Positions 8,716 through 16,998 of a DNA stretch of 33,501 nt are shown one piece after another. The stretch is from Chloroflexota bacterium. Lineage in GTDB: Bacteria; Chloroflexota; Anaerolineae; Aggregatilineales; J027. Position 1 is the stretch's first letter; every line of letters starts with the position of its first letter. The notes below the pieces were generated by a model. The model searched no databases. It saw nothing but the letters and a program-made list of their open reading frames with translations, and was not told the origin of the DNA. The stretch lies in assembly GCA_003697365.1 (NCBI GenBank), contig RFGP01000076.1, positions 1 to 33,501 on the forward strand, written 5' to 3'. A program made the translations under genes and the position numbers.

Positions 8716-10233
8716 ATGATCGGGCAAACACTAAGTGGGCGTTACCGTATTGAAGCGTTTATCGGTGAGGGCGCAACAGCTATTGTGTATCGCGCTGTCG
8801 ATCTCCGTTTACAACGCCCTGTAGCGGTCAAAATTCTATTACCGCACGTTTCTGAAACTACACGCAAGCGATTTGAGCGTGAAGCCCATGCCGCAGCACG
8901 CCTCAATCATCCTAATATCATGGCTATCTATGACTTCGCAGAGGATAATGGTACTGAATATTTAGTGGTTGAGCTTATTGAAGGACGACCACTTTATGAA
9001 TTTATCCCCGCTGATCCCGAATTAGTTATTGAAGTTGGCTATCAAATTTGTGTAGCACTTGAATATGCTCACCAAATAGGACTCATTCACCGCGACATTA
9101 AACCTGCAAACATCAATCTCACCGCTGATAATCAGATTAAGCTAATGGATTTTGGGCTCGCTATCCCTAAACAAGGCGATCAAAAACGCCTCACGGCGAG
9201 TGGTACAATCATTGGCACCCCCGCATATCTTTCGCCAGAACAAGCACAAGGTCTCCCGCTTGATCCGCGTACAGATATTTATTCACTGGGCATTGTTCTA
9301 TACGAGATGGTGACAGGCTTGTTGCCATTTGATGCTGATGATGTTGGCACAATTTTGTTACAACAGGTCAAAAAACCACCTGAGCCGCCAAGCAAGCATA
9401 CGCCTAATATGCCTAAAGCATTAGAAGAGGTCATCCTAAAGGCATTGCAAAAGAAACCCTCGCAGCGATTCCAATCTGCTAAAGAAATGGGAGATGCTTT
9501 ATACGACATCAAACGCGGGTTTACATCATCCAGTTCTGAGAGCATTCATTCTGCACGTCAAACAGAATCTGAAGAAGCGAAAGAGCTGCGCCTTGTTTTA
9601 GCTGATGATCATGTGTTAACACGACAAAGCCTCGCCTACTTTTTAGATGACTTAGAGGGCATTACTGTTGTAGGACAAGCCTCTAACGGAGATGAAGCCT
9701 TTGAACTTGTAGGCGAATTACATCCAAATGTATTATTGCTTGATCTCAACATGCCCGGAACAAATGGGCTCGTCATCTTACCTAAGATTCGTAAGGCATA
9801 CCCAGATGTTAAAGTTTTGGTGTTGACAGGTCGCGAAGAAAATTCGCTGATTATGAATGCGTTGAGAGCAGGAGCACATGGCTATATCCTTAAAACAAGC
9901 TCTGAAAATGAGCTAGAACAAGCAGTCCGTGATGTTGCCAGTGGGCGTTTAGTCTTAGGGCAAGGAGTTGCTGAGAGCCTTGTGGGTGGTATGGTTAACC
10001 CTGTAAGTCAATCTAATGAAGTGCTTGATGCCATCCAAAAAGATATTCTTACACTTGTAGCAGCAGGGTTATCTGATAGTGACATTGCCCATCACATTGG
10101 AATGCCCGAAGCTGACATGCAAGCAACCCTAATGCAAGCAATTGATGCATTAGGGGTTTCATCACGCACAGATGCTGCGCTTGTTGCGTTGCGCTCTGGT
10201 CTAATCAGCATTGACGATGTGCAAAGACTTTGA
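8716..10233 (+). CDS. Ser/Thr kinase fused to receiver and LuxR-type HTH
   Basis: The 505-residue soluble protein joins three modules. Residues 10-268 are a Hanks-type kinase with all key residues: Gly loop GEGATAIV (17-24), Lys39 in VAVK, HRDIKPAN (125-132, Asp127), Asp145 in DFG, and SPEQ in place of APE. Residues ~291-412 are a NarL-like receiver with acidic DD at 297-298, phospho-acceptor Asp343 in DLNMPG, Thr371 and Lys393. Residues ~435-497 match the LuxR/NarL helix-turn-helix (LVAAGLSDSDIAHHIGM, LGVSSRTDAALVA) but the recognition helix lacks the usual TVKxH. I start at 8716 (GAGG 6 bases upstream) rather than at 8602, which would add 38 unlikely residues and overlap the GAF gene. It has no membrane segment. 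It should be a one-protein kinase-regulator; the wiring is inference. Confidence 0.9.
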   Translation: MIGQTLSGRYRIEAFIGEGATAIVYRAVDLRLQRPVAVKILLPHVSETTRKRFEREAHAAARLNHPNIMAIYDFAEDNGTEYLVVELIEGRPLYEFIPADPELVIEVGYQICVALEYAHQIGLIHRDIKPANINLTADNQIKLMDFGLAIPKQGDQKRLTASGTIIGTPAYLSPEQAQGLPLDPRTDIYSLGIVLYEMVTGLLPFDADDVGTILLQQVKKPPEPPSKHTPNMPKALEEVILKALQKKPSQRFQSAKEMGDALYDIKRGFTSSSSESIHSARQTESEEAKELRLVLADDHVLTRQSLAYFLDDLEGITVVGQASNGDEAFELVGELHPNVLLLDLNMPGTNGLVILPKIRKAYPDVKVLVLTGREENSLIMNALRAGAHGYILKTSSENELEQAVRDVASGRLVLGQGVAESLVGGMVNPVSQSNEVLDAIQKDILTLVAAGLSDSDIAHHIGMPEADMQATLMQAIDALGVSSRTDAALVALRSGLISIDDVQRL

Positions 10234-10267
10234 GAAGTTGGCTGGCGAAATTTCGTCAGCCAACTTC
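10234..10267. terminator. Strong bidirectional hairpin between convergent genes
   Basis: GAAGTTGGCTG pairs perfectly with CAGCCAACTTC; the 12 bases between them can extend the stem with one G-T wobble. It starts directly after the kinase-fusion stop and lies 12 bases from the end of the leftward gene. No T-run follows on either strand, so termination may need help from Rho, or the hairpin may protect both 3' ends. Confidence 0.65.
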
Positions 10268-10279
10268 ATTGCAATCAAT

Positions 10280-11092
10280 TCAACTACTATAAATATCAAA
10301 ATACATATAAGTGCCAATGACGATGAGCAACAGCCAACTCGCTAATGTCGTTCGCATCCAGAGTTTAATGTTTTTCACTTTTGCGAACTCTGGCAGTTTT
10401 TTCTCAAACCACATCCGTAAAACCAAATAGCTCGCAAAAATACAAACTAATATGCCAAAAATCGCGTGAAGATATATTACGTCTTGGCTATAGGTAGGGG
10501 TTTTTGCCTCTAAATAACCTTCAACATTGCGCGTCATACGCCCTGTCACAGAAAACCAATTCACCAACACTAAAAATGTCATGATGTTGCGATGTGTTGT
10601 AAAGTCTTTACGAACGGCAAAAGCACCGCCAACCAATAGCCCTAAAAAGGCAAACCACTGAAACAATACATTAACATCTGCCCCTAATGGTGCTGGAAAA
10701 CTTTGGACGGTTGCTTCAGAATCCTTAGAGCGATCACTTTCCTGTGGCAAAGCATTTGACGTGTTGTCTTCAAGATTTAATTCTGAAAATGAATCTTCAT
10801 CCGTTCCTTCAGAGGTGGACTCATTCGGTTCAACTGTGGGCTCGGCTCTTTCAATAGGTTCTGACGTGGCTGAAGGTTCAGCAGTTGTATTTGGAACAAT
10901 AGTGGGTTCAGCGTTTTGAATAGGCACCTCTGTTGGTTCAGGGGTTGTTTGTGGTACCGTTGAAACTTCAAAATTCGCCAGCCCTAAAAACCCTTCTTCA
11001 TCATCTTGACGGACTAAATAAAAAAGACCACCACCAACAATCATTGCAAGAACAACAACAATTAGACCTTGTAGCGAAGTTTGTATTCTCAT
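10280..11092 (-). CDS. Membrane protein with Pro/Thr/Glu linker and DUF420-like domain
   Basis: The 270-residue product has one N-terminal hydrophobic segment (residues ~7-26), a disordered stretch rich in Pro, Thr, Glu and Ser (~45-125) with repeated EPT/EPS units, then four membrane helices. The C-terminal part carries THRNIMTFLVLVNW and YLHAIFGILV, an arrangement that resembles DUF420 (YozB/CtaM-like) proteins linked to cytochrome oxidase maturation; the third histidine usual there is not obvious. The start has GAGAGG 4 bases upstream. A perfect TATAAT (minus, 11112-11107) lies only 15 bases before the ATG. The DUF420 link is from memory and uncertain; the extracellular linker fused in front of it would be unusual. 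Confidence 0.6.
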   Translation of the reverse strand: MRIQTSLQGLIVVVLAMIVGGGLFYLVRQDDEEGFLGLANFEVSTVPQTTPEPTEVPIQNAEPTIVPNTTAEPSATSEPIERAEPTVEPNESTSEGTDEDSFSELNLEDNTSNALPQESDRSKDSEATVQSFPAPLGADVNVLFQWFAFLGLLVGGAFAVRKDFTTHRNIMTFLVLVNWFSVTGRMTRNVEGYLEAKTPTYSQDVIYLHAIFGILVCIFASYLVLRMWFEKKLPEFAKVKNIKLWMRTTLASWLLLIVIGTYMYFDIYSS

Positions 11093-11238
11093 GATGCCTC
11101 TCGATAATTATAAAAAACGTTAAGTTTTTTGTACTTGAAAAACTTTTTAAGAGCAAACGAATTGATTCGTTTAATGACATTGCTTGCGCTATAATAAAAA
11201 AGATATATATTTGGTGCTCGTATAGGAAAGGTTTTACT
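11093..11238. promoter_or_regulatory. Divergent promoter region
   Basis: Two perfect TATAAT -10 boxes point away from each other: minus strand 11112-11107 toward the DUF420-like gene and plus strand 11190-11195 toward the HEAT-repeat gene. Neither has a good -35 at 16-18 bases. Between them an A/T-rich inverted repeat (AAGTTTTT 11122-11129 / AAAAACTT 11138-11145) could be an operator or simply base composition. Confidence 0.35.
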
Positions 11239-12180
11239 GTGGTAGACCGTCGCCCGAACATCTGGAAGCTACAAGCAAACCAAGATATAGATGGACTTTG
11301 CCGAGCACTGGCTTATAGTGACCCTGATATTAGGAAAAGAGCAGCGGCAGCACTACGCGCATTAGGTGCAACCGAAGCAGTAGACTATCTCCGCCAAGCC
11401 TTACAGGCAGAACGTCAGCCAGATGTACGCGAGCATTTGATGGCTGCACTTACTCATCTTGACGGCTCTTTTTCTGAAGCAGTGGCTAAGGAAAAGAAGC
11501 GCGATGCGTTAATTCAAAAACTCTCCACAAGCCATGATGCAAAAGAACTCATTGAGGCTGCACAACAACTGGGAGAACTAGGTGATCAGCTTGCAACAGA
11601 AGCGCTTGTTACGCTCTTTCGCAACACCACACAACCAGATCGGGTAAGATTAGCCGCTGCGAAGGCGCTTTTAAACTTAAAAAGTGCCCCTTCAGTAGTA
11701 ACTTTGTTAGCTGGTCTTAAGAAAGATAATTGGCGTGTAAGACACAACGCCGCTGCAGTGTTAGGGCAGTTGCGCGCCACATGGGCTACGGAGCCTCTCA
11801 TCGAAGCACTAAGCGATCCACATCCAAATGTTCGCCTAGCAGCAGCGGCAGCATTGCATCGCTTCCAGACCCGTCAAGCGCTAGAAGCACTGGCGCTATA
11901 TCAAAAGCGGCGCACAGGGCAGACAAAACCATTACCGCATCGCCCTGATCTTGCACCACCAATTTCGAGCAAGCCTGAAAAAGACACTGCTCCATCAGAT
12001 AAACCGTCACCCCAACCCAACACGACCATGCCTCGTGTTGAACACACCAAGACGCGCGAGATACGAGTAGACCCCAAACGACAAACACAGCAAATCATGC
12101 CACGTTTGCCCATTTTACCTAAGACAGACGATGAAGAGGACGAAAACCCATCATCGCCTACTGCTCCAGAAAAGACTTAA
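11239..12180 (+). CDS. HEAT-repeat protein with proline-rich tail
   Basis: The 313-residue product has about five or six HEAT/PBS-lyase-like repeats over residues ~10-215, for example DPDIRKRAAAALRALG, QPDVREHLMAALTHL and NWRVRHNAAAVLGQL. These make an alpha-solenoid used for protein binding. Residues ~225-313 are charged, Pro-rich and probably disordered. It has no signal peptide or membrane segment. The start is GTG with GGAAAGG 7 bases upstream. It is a single gene between two leftward genes and ends at a clear terminator. The binding partner is unknown; phycobilin lyase activity is not implied by the repeats. Confidence 0.8.
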   Translation: MVDRRPNIWKLQANQDIDGLCRALAYSDPDIRKRAAAALRALGATEAVDYLRQALQAERQPDVREHLMAALTHLDGSFSEAVAKEKKRDALIQKLSTSHDAKELIEAAQQLGELGDQLATEALVTLFRNTTQPDRVRLAAAKALLNLKSAPSVVTLLAGLKKDNWRVRHNAAAVLGQLRATWATEPLIEALSDPHPNVRLAAAAALHRFQTRQALEALALYQKRRTGQTKPLPHRPDLAPPISSKPEKDTAPSDKPSPQPNTTMPRVEHTKTREIRVDPKRQTQQIMPRLPILPKTDDEEDENPSSPTAPEKT

Positions 12181-12184
12181 ACTA

Positions 12185-12213
12185 AAAACACCGTCAAATT
12201 GACGGCGTTTTTT
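12185..12213 (+). terminator. Rho-independent terminator after the HEAT-repeat gene
   Basis: CCGTCA and TGACGG pair around AAT, and flanking AAAAC/GTTTT lengthen the stem across one A-C mismatch. Six Ts follow on the plus strand. The A-rich other arm lets it also serve the convergent SPFH gene ending at 12235. Confidence 0.85.
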
Positions 12214-12234
12214 CTAGCTATCATTGCTATACAC

Positions 12235-13011
12235 TTATTGGCTAGGATTGCTCGGACGAGTAAGCCCGGGAATAAGGCCTTGCACAATATCAATAGGCAA
12301 GGGGAAGATAATAGTGGAGTTATTTTCAGCGGCAATTTCAGTCAAAGTTTGCAGATAACGTAGTTGTAAAGCAATAGGTTCTTGTGACATCTGAGCCGCT
12401 GCTTGACGTAACTGCATTGCTGCTTGCAATTCACCCTCAGCATGGATGACTTTCGCACGGCGCTCGCGGTCTGCTTCAGCCTGACGTGCCATCACGCGCT
12501 GCATGGATGTAGGCAGCTCAACATCTTTAATTTCCACTAAAGAGACTTTAACTCCCCATGGGTCTGTGGCTTCGTCAATAATATTTTGAAGTTCTTCATT
12601 GATGCGCTCTCGTTCAGCCAACAAATCGTCTAATTCAACTTGGCCAACAACACTACGTAAGGTTGTTTGAGCAAGCTGTGCTGTTGCAAGGTTGTAGTTC
12701 TTAATCTGAACAACAGAACGCTGTGGATCAACAACACGATAATACACAATTGCATTGACTCGAATAGTAACATTGTCGCGCGTAATACAGTCTTGTGGAG
12801 GAACGTCTAAAGTGACAGTGCGCATATCAATAACTTGCATTTGCTCAACAATCGGGATAATGAAGAAGAGACCGGGACCTCTTGCCCCCACAACACGCCC
12901 CAAACGAAAGATCACGCCTTTTTCATATTCAGTGACAATGCGTAATCCGCTAAGTAAGAATAATAGGCCGATAAATCCTATCGAGCCACAACAAACAAGC
13001 AAAAATTCCAT
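12235..13011 (-). CDS. SPFH/stomatin-like membrane protein (slipin family)
   Basis: The 258-residue product has one N-terminal membrane segment (~3-26) and then a complete SPFH/prohibitin domain, with the stomatin signatures EKGVIFRLGRVV, GPGLFFIIP, RTVTLDVPPQDCITRDNVTI and a coiled-coil segment rich in Ala and Glu (RQAEADRERRAKVIHAEGE). Such proteins oligomerise in membranes and organise microdomains, often with an NfeD-type partner; no NfeD gene is next to it here. The start is placed at 13011 because GAAAGGA sits 8 bases before that ATG; the upstream ATG at 13035 contains that ribosome-binding site in its coding sequence. It is transcribed alone. Confidence 0.9.
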   Translation of the reverse strand: MEFLLVCCGSIGFIGLLFLLSGLRIVTEYEKGVIFRLGRVVGARGPGLFFIIPIVEQMQVIDMRTVTLDVPPQDCITRDNVTIRVNAIVYYRVVDPQRSVVQIKNYNLATAQLAQTTLRSVVGQVELDDLLAERERINEELQNIIDEATDPWGVKVSLVEIKDVELPTSMQRVMARQAEADRERRAKVIHAEGELQAAMQLRQAAAQMSQEPIALQLRYLQTLTEIAAENNSTIIFPLPIDIVQGLIPGLTRPSNPSQ

Positions 13012-13225
13012 AGGTGGACATCCTTTCAAAATCAAAAACCATATGCATATTTAGTATAGACCACATTAGAATTTTGTACCGCATTCCCCCTAGAAATTAG
13101 TAGGCAAAAATACTGAGGCTTGCCAATTTGCAAATTCTCATCAAAAGTTAACGCAACATATCCTGCCATTATGTCTATTCTATATAGAGTGAATGGTGAA
13201 TAACTGTTGAGGAAAGTTAAAAATT

Positions 13226-15049
13226 ATGACAGCGTATAGCAGGCGACGCTCTCGTGAAAAAATGTCGTGGGCAGACCTACGACGTGGGATAGCCCAGTTA
13301 TCTGCTCAAAAATGGGTTACCATCGGTGCTTATATTAGCTTGTTGATTGGTACATTCAGCACGGCAGTGATTCCGCTTTTAGTTCGTTCTATCATAGATG
13401 AAGGGTTAAATCCCAACAACCCCACTCAAAGCGATGAGAATTTAGTAATTCGTCTCAGCGTATTGATGGTAGGTATCGCCATTGTGGGAGGTGTTTTCAC
13501 GTTTTTGCAGGGATATTTAGCTGAACGTGCGAGCCAATGGGTAGCATACGATTTACGTAATAACCTCTATCAAAAAATACAAACACTATCTTTTAGCTAT
13601 CATGATCGTGCTCAAACCGGCCAACTTATGACACGTGCGACTAGCGATGTTGAAGCCTTGCGCATGTTTATTGGACAAGGTTTGATATTTGCTTTGAATG
13701 CAATTCTGTTGTTGCTTGGCATCACTTTGATTTTACTGGCGCTTAATTGGCAACTGACAATGGTTGTGATCCCTGCGCTTATATTGATGGCGATAATCTT
13801 TGCCATTTTCGGAGTGCGTGCACGCCCACTCTTCCAAGCTGTGCAAGAAAGGCTAGGGGTTTTCAATACTATCTTGCAAGAAAATTTAGCAGGCATTCGT
13901 GTCGTAAAAGCATATAATCGAGAAGCGTATGAGCGTCAACGCTTTCAAGCGGCAAATTATGCATTACGTGATGCCAGCTTGCGTTCAACACGAGTTATTG
14001 CCACCATTTTCCCTTCAGCATTTGTTATTGCAACGCTCAGCTTAATTTTGGTCGTTTGGCTGGGCGGAAATTTTGTCATTGATAATCGGCTTGAACTGGG
14101 TGAACTAACAGCTTTTACCACATATCTTTCATTATTGTTGGTTCCTGTAGCTCAATTAGGCTTTATTATTGCATCAGCAAGCCAAGCCAGCGCCAGTGCT
14201 AGCCGTATTTTCAATATTTTAGATACCGAAAATGAGATCAAAGAAAAGCCAGATGCCATTGTCTTGCCGCCTATCAAAGGCAAAGTAGCATTTAATAACG
14301 TTTCGTTCCGTTACTTTAGCAACAGTGAATATGTACTCTCTAATGTAAGTTTTGTTGCACAACCCGGCCAAACAGTTGCCTTGTTGGGTGCTACTGGTAG
14401 CGGTAAAAGCACAATTATTAACCTTATTCCTCGTTTTTATGATCCTACTGAAGGAAGCATCACCATTGACGACATCGATATTCGAGATGTCACGCTGGAA
14501 AGTTTGCGCCGTCAAATAGGTATTGTCTTACAAGAAACACGTTTGTTTACAGGAACAATTCGCGATAATATCGCCTTTGGTCGCCCAGAAGCAAGTGAAG
14601 AGGAAATCATCGCTGCGGCAAAAGCTGCTGCCGCACACGATTTTATTATGGAGTTTCCACAGGGCTACGATACTCCTGTTGGCGAGCGCGGCGTAACACT
14701 ATCAGGTGGGCAAAAGCAACGTATCGCCATTGCGCGCGCTCTTATTCTTAATCCGCGAATACTCATTCTAGATGACAGTACTAGCAGCGTTGATGTCCAA
14801 ACGGAATACAAAATCCAGAAAGCGCTTGATCATTTGATGCATGGACGCACAAGTTTTGTGATTGCCCAGCGTATCAGTACTGTACTAAACGCTGACCTTA
14901 TTCTTGTGTTAGACAAAGGACGAATAGTTGCCTCTGGGACTCACCAAGAATTATTAGAAAATAGTCCGATCTATGCTGAAATCTATCATTCACAACTTGT
15001 CGAAGACAGCGCAGAAGCCGTATCCAGCTTGGAGGAAATTAACCCATGA
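13226..15049 (+). CDS. ABC exporter half-transporter, degenerate-site subunit
   Basis: The 607-residue protein has six membrane helices (residues ~30-320) and a nucleotide-binding domain, as in type IV (MsbA-like) exporters. Walker A is GATGSGKST (388-396), the signature is a good LSGGQ (492-496), but the Walker B glutamate is Asp (D516-D517) and the H-loop His is Gln (Q548 in IAQRIST). These changes mark the non-catalytic ATP site of heterodimeric exporters such as TM287/288, LmrCD and BmrCD. Its stop overlaps the start of the second subunit (ATGA), so translation is coupled. GAGGAAAG lies about 11 bases before the ATG. The substrate is unknown: drugs, lipids or peptides are all possible. 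Confidence 0.95.
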   Translation: MTAYSRRRSREKMSWADLRRGIAQLSAQKWVTIGAYISLLIGTFSTAVIPLLVRSIIDEGLNPNNPTQSDENLVIRLSVLMVGIAIVGGVFTFLQGYLAERASQWVAYDLRNNLYQKIQTLSFSYHDRAQTGQLMTRATSDVEALRMFIGQGLIFALNAILLLLGITLILLALNWQLTMVVIPALILMAIIFAIFGVRARPLFQAVQERLGVFNTILQENLAGIRVVKAYNREAYERQRFQAANYALRDASLRSTRVIATIFPSAFVIATLSLILVVWLGGNFVIDNRLELGELTAFTTYLSLLLVPVAQLGFIIASASQASASASRIFNILDTENEIKEKPDAIVLPPIKGKVAFNNVSFRYFSNSEYVLSNVSFVAQPGQTVALLGATGSGKSTIINLIPRFYDPTEGSITIDDIDIRDVTLESLRRQIGIVLQETRLFTGTIRDNIAFGRPEASEEEIIAAAKAAAAHDFIMEFPQGYDTPVGERGVTLSGGQKQRIAIARALILNPRILILDDSTSSVDVQTEYKIQKALDHLMHGRTSFVIAQRISTVLNADLILVLDKGRIVASGTHQELLENSPIYAEIYHSQLVEDSAEAVSSLEEINP

Positions 15050-16911
15050 TGCGTCGAGACTTATTAGAGCGTGAGTACCGTAAGCCAACCGCAGCGAATG
15101 TGACTTTGAAGCGCCTGCTTAATTATTTTAGGCCCTATCGACGGACGTTATCATATGTTGTAATTTTGATCATCATTACTACGCTCATTCAGCTTCTGAC
15201 TCCCTACCTGATAGGCCAAGCAATTGACTGTTTTGTGGCTCCTACTGCTGAAGAATCAAGTTGCCGACTGGTTGCTCAAGCCACAAAACCCAATGTCACA
15301 AACCTAACATTGGTTTCGGTTTTCCTTATTGCAATTAATATCGCTTCTGCTGTAGGAAATGGCTATTTATTCTATCTAATGGCATACGCAGGGCAACAAG
15401 TGCTCACAACATTAAGAAATCAGGTATTCGATCAAATTCATCGGCTCAGTTTGCGATTCTACGATCAAAATCCTGCAGGCGACATTATGAGCCGTCTAAC
15501 CAATGACGCTGATCAAATCGCAACTGCTGTGAACTTTGCCCTTGCCCGTGTCGGCAGTCAACTATTGGTCTTGTTTGGTAGCGTGGCCGTTATGTTCGTC
15601 ATTCATCCACCGTTGGCATTGCTATCAACAACAGTTGTACCTCTTATGCTCATTACCACAATGCTTTTTGCAAGATGGGCACGTTATGCTTTCCGCCAAA
15701 CACGCCAAGAAATGGGGGAAGTGAACGCAGACTTGCAAGAGAGCATTTCGGGTGTACGCGAAGCTCAAGCCTTTGGGCGAGAAGTAGAAAACATTGAGCG
15801 CTTTAAAGAGCGTAATGCCGCCAATCGTGACGCAAACATTCGTGCTGTTGCTATTACAAGCGCGTTACAGCCAACGCTCAATTTACTGAGCGTCATTGGA
15901 CAAGCTGCCATTATTGGCGTAGGAAGTTTATGGGCTATTCGTGGAACAGCTATTTTAGGGTATCCTGTCACTATTGGTGTGTTAGTTGCGTTTTTGGTGT
16001 ATTTACAACGCCTATACGAGCCTGTACGTGTCGTTGGACAACTGTGGGCACAAATTCAGGCAGCACTCGCAGGGGCTGAACGTATGTTTAATCTTTTGGA
16101 CATCCAACCTGATCTTACTGATGCGCCAAATGCAAAAGAGCTCCCGCCCATCAAAGGTGAGATCATTTTTGAAAATGTGCATTTTGCATATGTTCCTGAT
16201 GAGCCAGTTTTGCGGGGAATTGATTTAAAGATTGAGCCCGGCCAAACTGTTGCTATTGTTGGCCCCACAGGCGCAGGCAAAACAAGCATTATCAATTTAA
16301 TCGCGCGCTACTATGATGTTACTGAAGGACGAGTACTCATTGATGGCTATGATGTTCGTGAAGTGACACAAAGTAGCCTAAGACGACAAATTGGTGTGGT
16401 GCTACAAGATAATTTCTTGTGGTCAGACACCATTGAAAACAACATTCGTTATGGCAACTTAGAAGCTACTCATGAACAAATCATCGAAGCAGCAAAACTA
16501 GCACGTGCGCACGAATTTATTGAGCGCTCGCCTGACGGATACCAAACAGAATTGGGAGAACGCGGCGTTGGGTTGAGCTTAGGACAACGGCAGCTTATCG
16601 CCATTGCTAGAGCTGCCTTGAGCAATCCGCGAGTTCTGATTTTAGATGAAGCAACGAGCAATGTTGACACTCGTACTGAGCGACTTATTCAAGCTGCGCT
16701 AGATACACTCATGAAAGATCGCACCAGTGTTGTAATTGCTCATCGCTTGAGCACAATTCGGAATGCTGATTGTGTGTTTGTGTTGAAAGAAGGGCAGATC
16801 GTAGAACGCGGCACCCACGAAGAGCTCTTGGCTCTCAAAGGACATTACTACACACTTTATCAAAGCCAGTTTAGACGAGAAGCAGAAGCCAGTGAACAAC
16901 CCGCTCTCTAA
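15046..16911 (+). CDS. ABC exporter half-transporter, catalytic-site subunit
   Basis: The 621-residue partner has a membrane domain (residues ~30-335) and an ATPase domain with Walker A GPTGAGKTS (406-414), intact Walker B glutamate (D534-E535) and H-loop His566, but a changed signature, LSLGQ (510-514). In a heterodimer its Walker motifs pair with the good LSGGQ of the first subunit to make the hydrolytic site, while its poor signature pairs with the degenerate Walker B of the first subunit. The two sets of substitutions fit each other exactly. An insertion after the second helix (near residues 65-82) contains two cysteines (SSCRLV, DCF) and may be an outside loop. It overlaps the first subunit by four bases. 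Confidence 0.95.
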   Translation: MMRRDLLEREYRKPTAANVTLKRLLNYFRPYRRTLSYVVILIIITTLIQLLTPYLIGQAIDCFVAPTAEESSCRLVAQATKPNVTNLTLVSVFLIAINIASAVGNGYLFYLMAYAGQQVLTTLRNQVFDQIHRLSLRFYDQNPAGDIMSRLTNDADQIATAVNFALARVGSQLLVLFGSVAVMFVIHPPLALLSTTVVPLMLITTMLFARWARYAFRQTRQEMGEVNADLQESISGVREAQAFGREVENIERFKERNAANRDANIRAVAITSALQPTLNLLSVIGQAAIIGVGSLWAIRGTAILGYPVTIGVLVAFLVYLQRLYEPVRVVGQLWAQIQAALAGAERMFNLLDIQPDLTDAPNAKELPPIKGEIIFENVHFAYVPDEPVLRGIDLKIEPGQTVAIVGPTGAGKTSIINLIARYYDVTEGRVLIDGYDVREVTQSSLRRQIGVVLQDNFLWSDTIENNIRYGNLEATHEQIIEAAKLARAHEFIERSPDGYQTELGERGVGLSLGQRQLIAIARAALSNPRVLILDEATSNVDTRTERLIQAALDTLMKDRTSVVIAHRLSTIRNADCVFVLKEGQIVERGTHEELLALKGHYYTLYQSQFRREAEASEQPAL

Positions 16912-16942
16912 TTTTAGTAGTTGACGGGTTGTCTAAATCTGG
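16866..16942 (+). terminator. Bulged hairpin spanning the exporter stop codon
   Basis: ACAACCCG (16896-16903) pairs with CGGGTTGT (16925-16932). Outside it CCAG-TTTAGAC (16866-16876) pairs with GTCTAAA-t-CTGG (16931-16942), sharing two bases with the inner arm. The structure covers the end of the second exporter gene and its TAA. There is no T-run, so it may terminate weakly or shield the exporter message from the sortase message. It also contains a TTGACG that could be a -35 for the sortase. Confidence 0.4.
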
Positions 16943-16998
16943 CTAAATAGAAATATATATATCTGTATGAATCTTAGATACCAAAGGCTATTGTCCGT

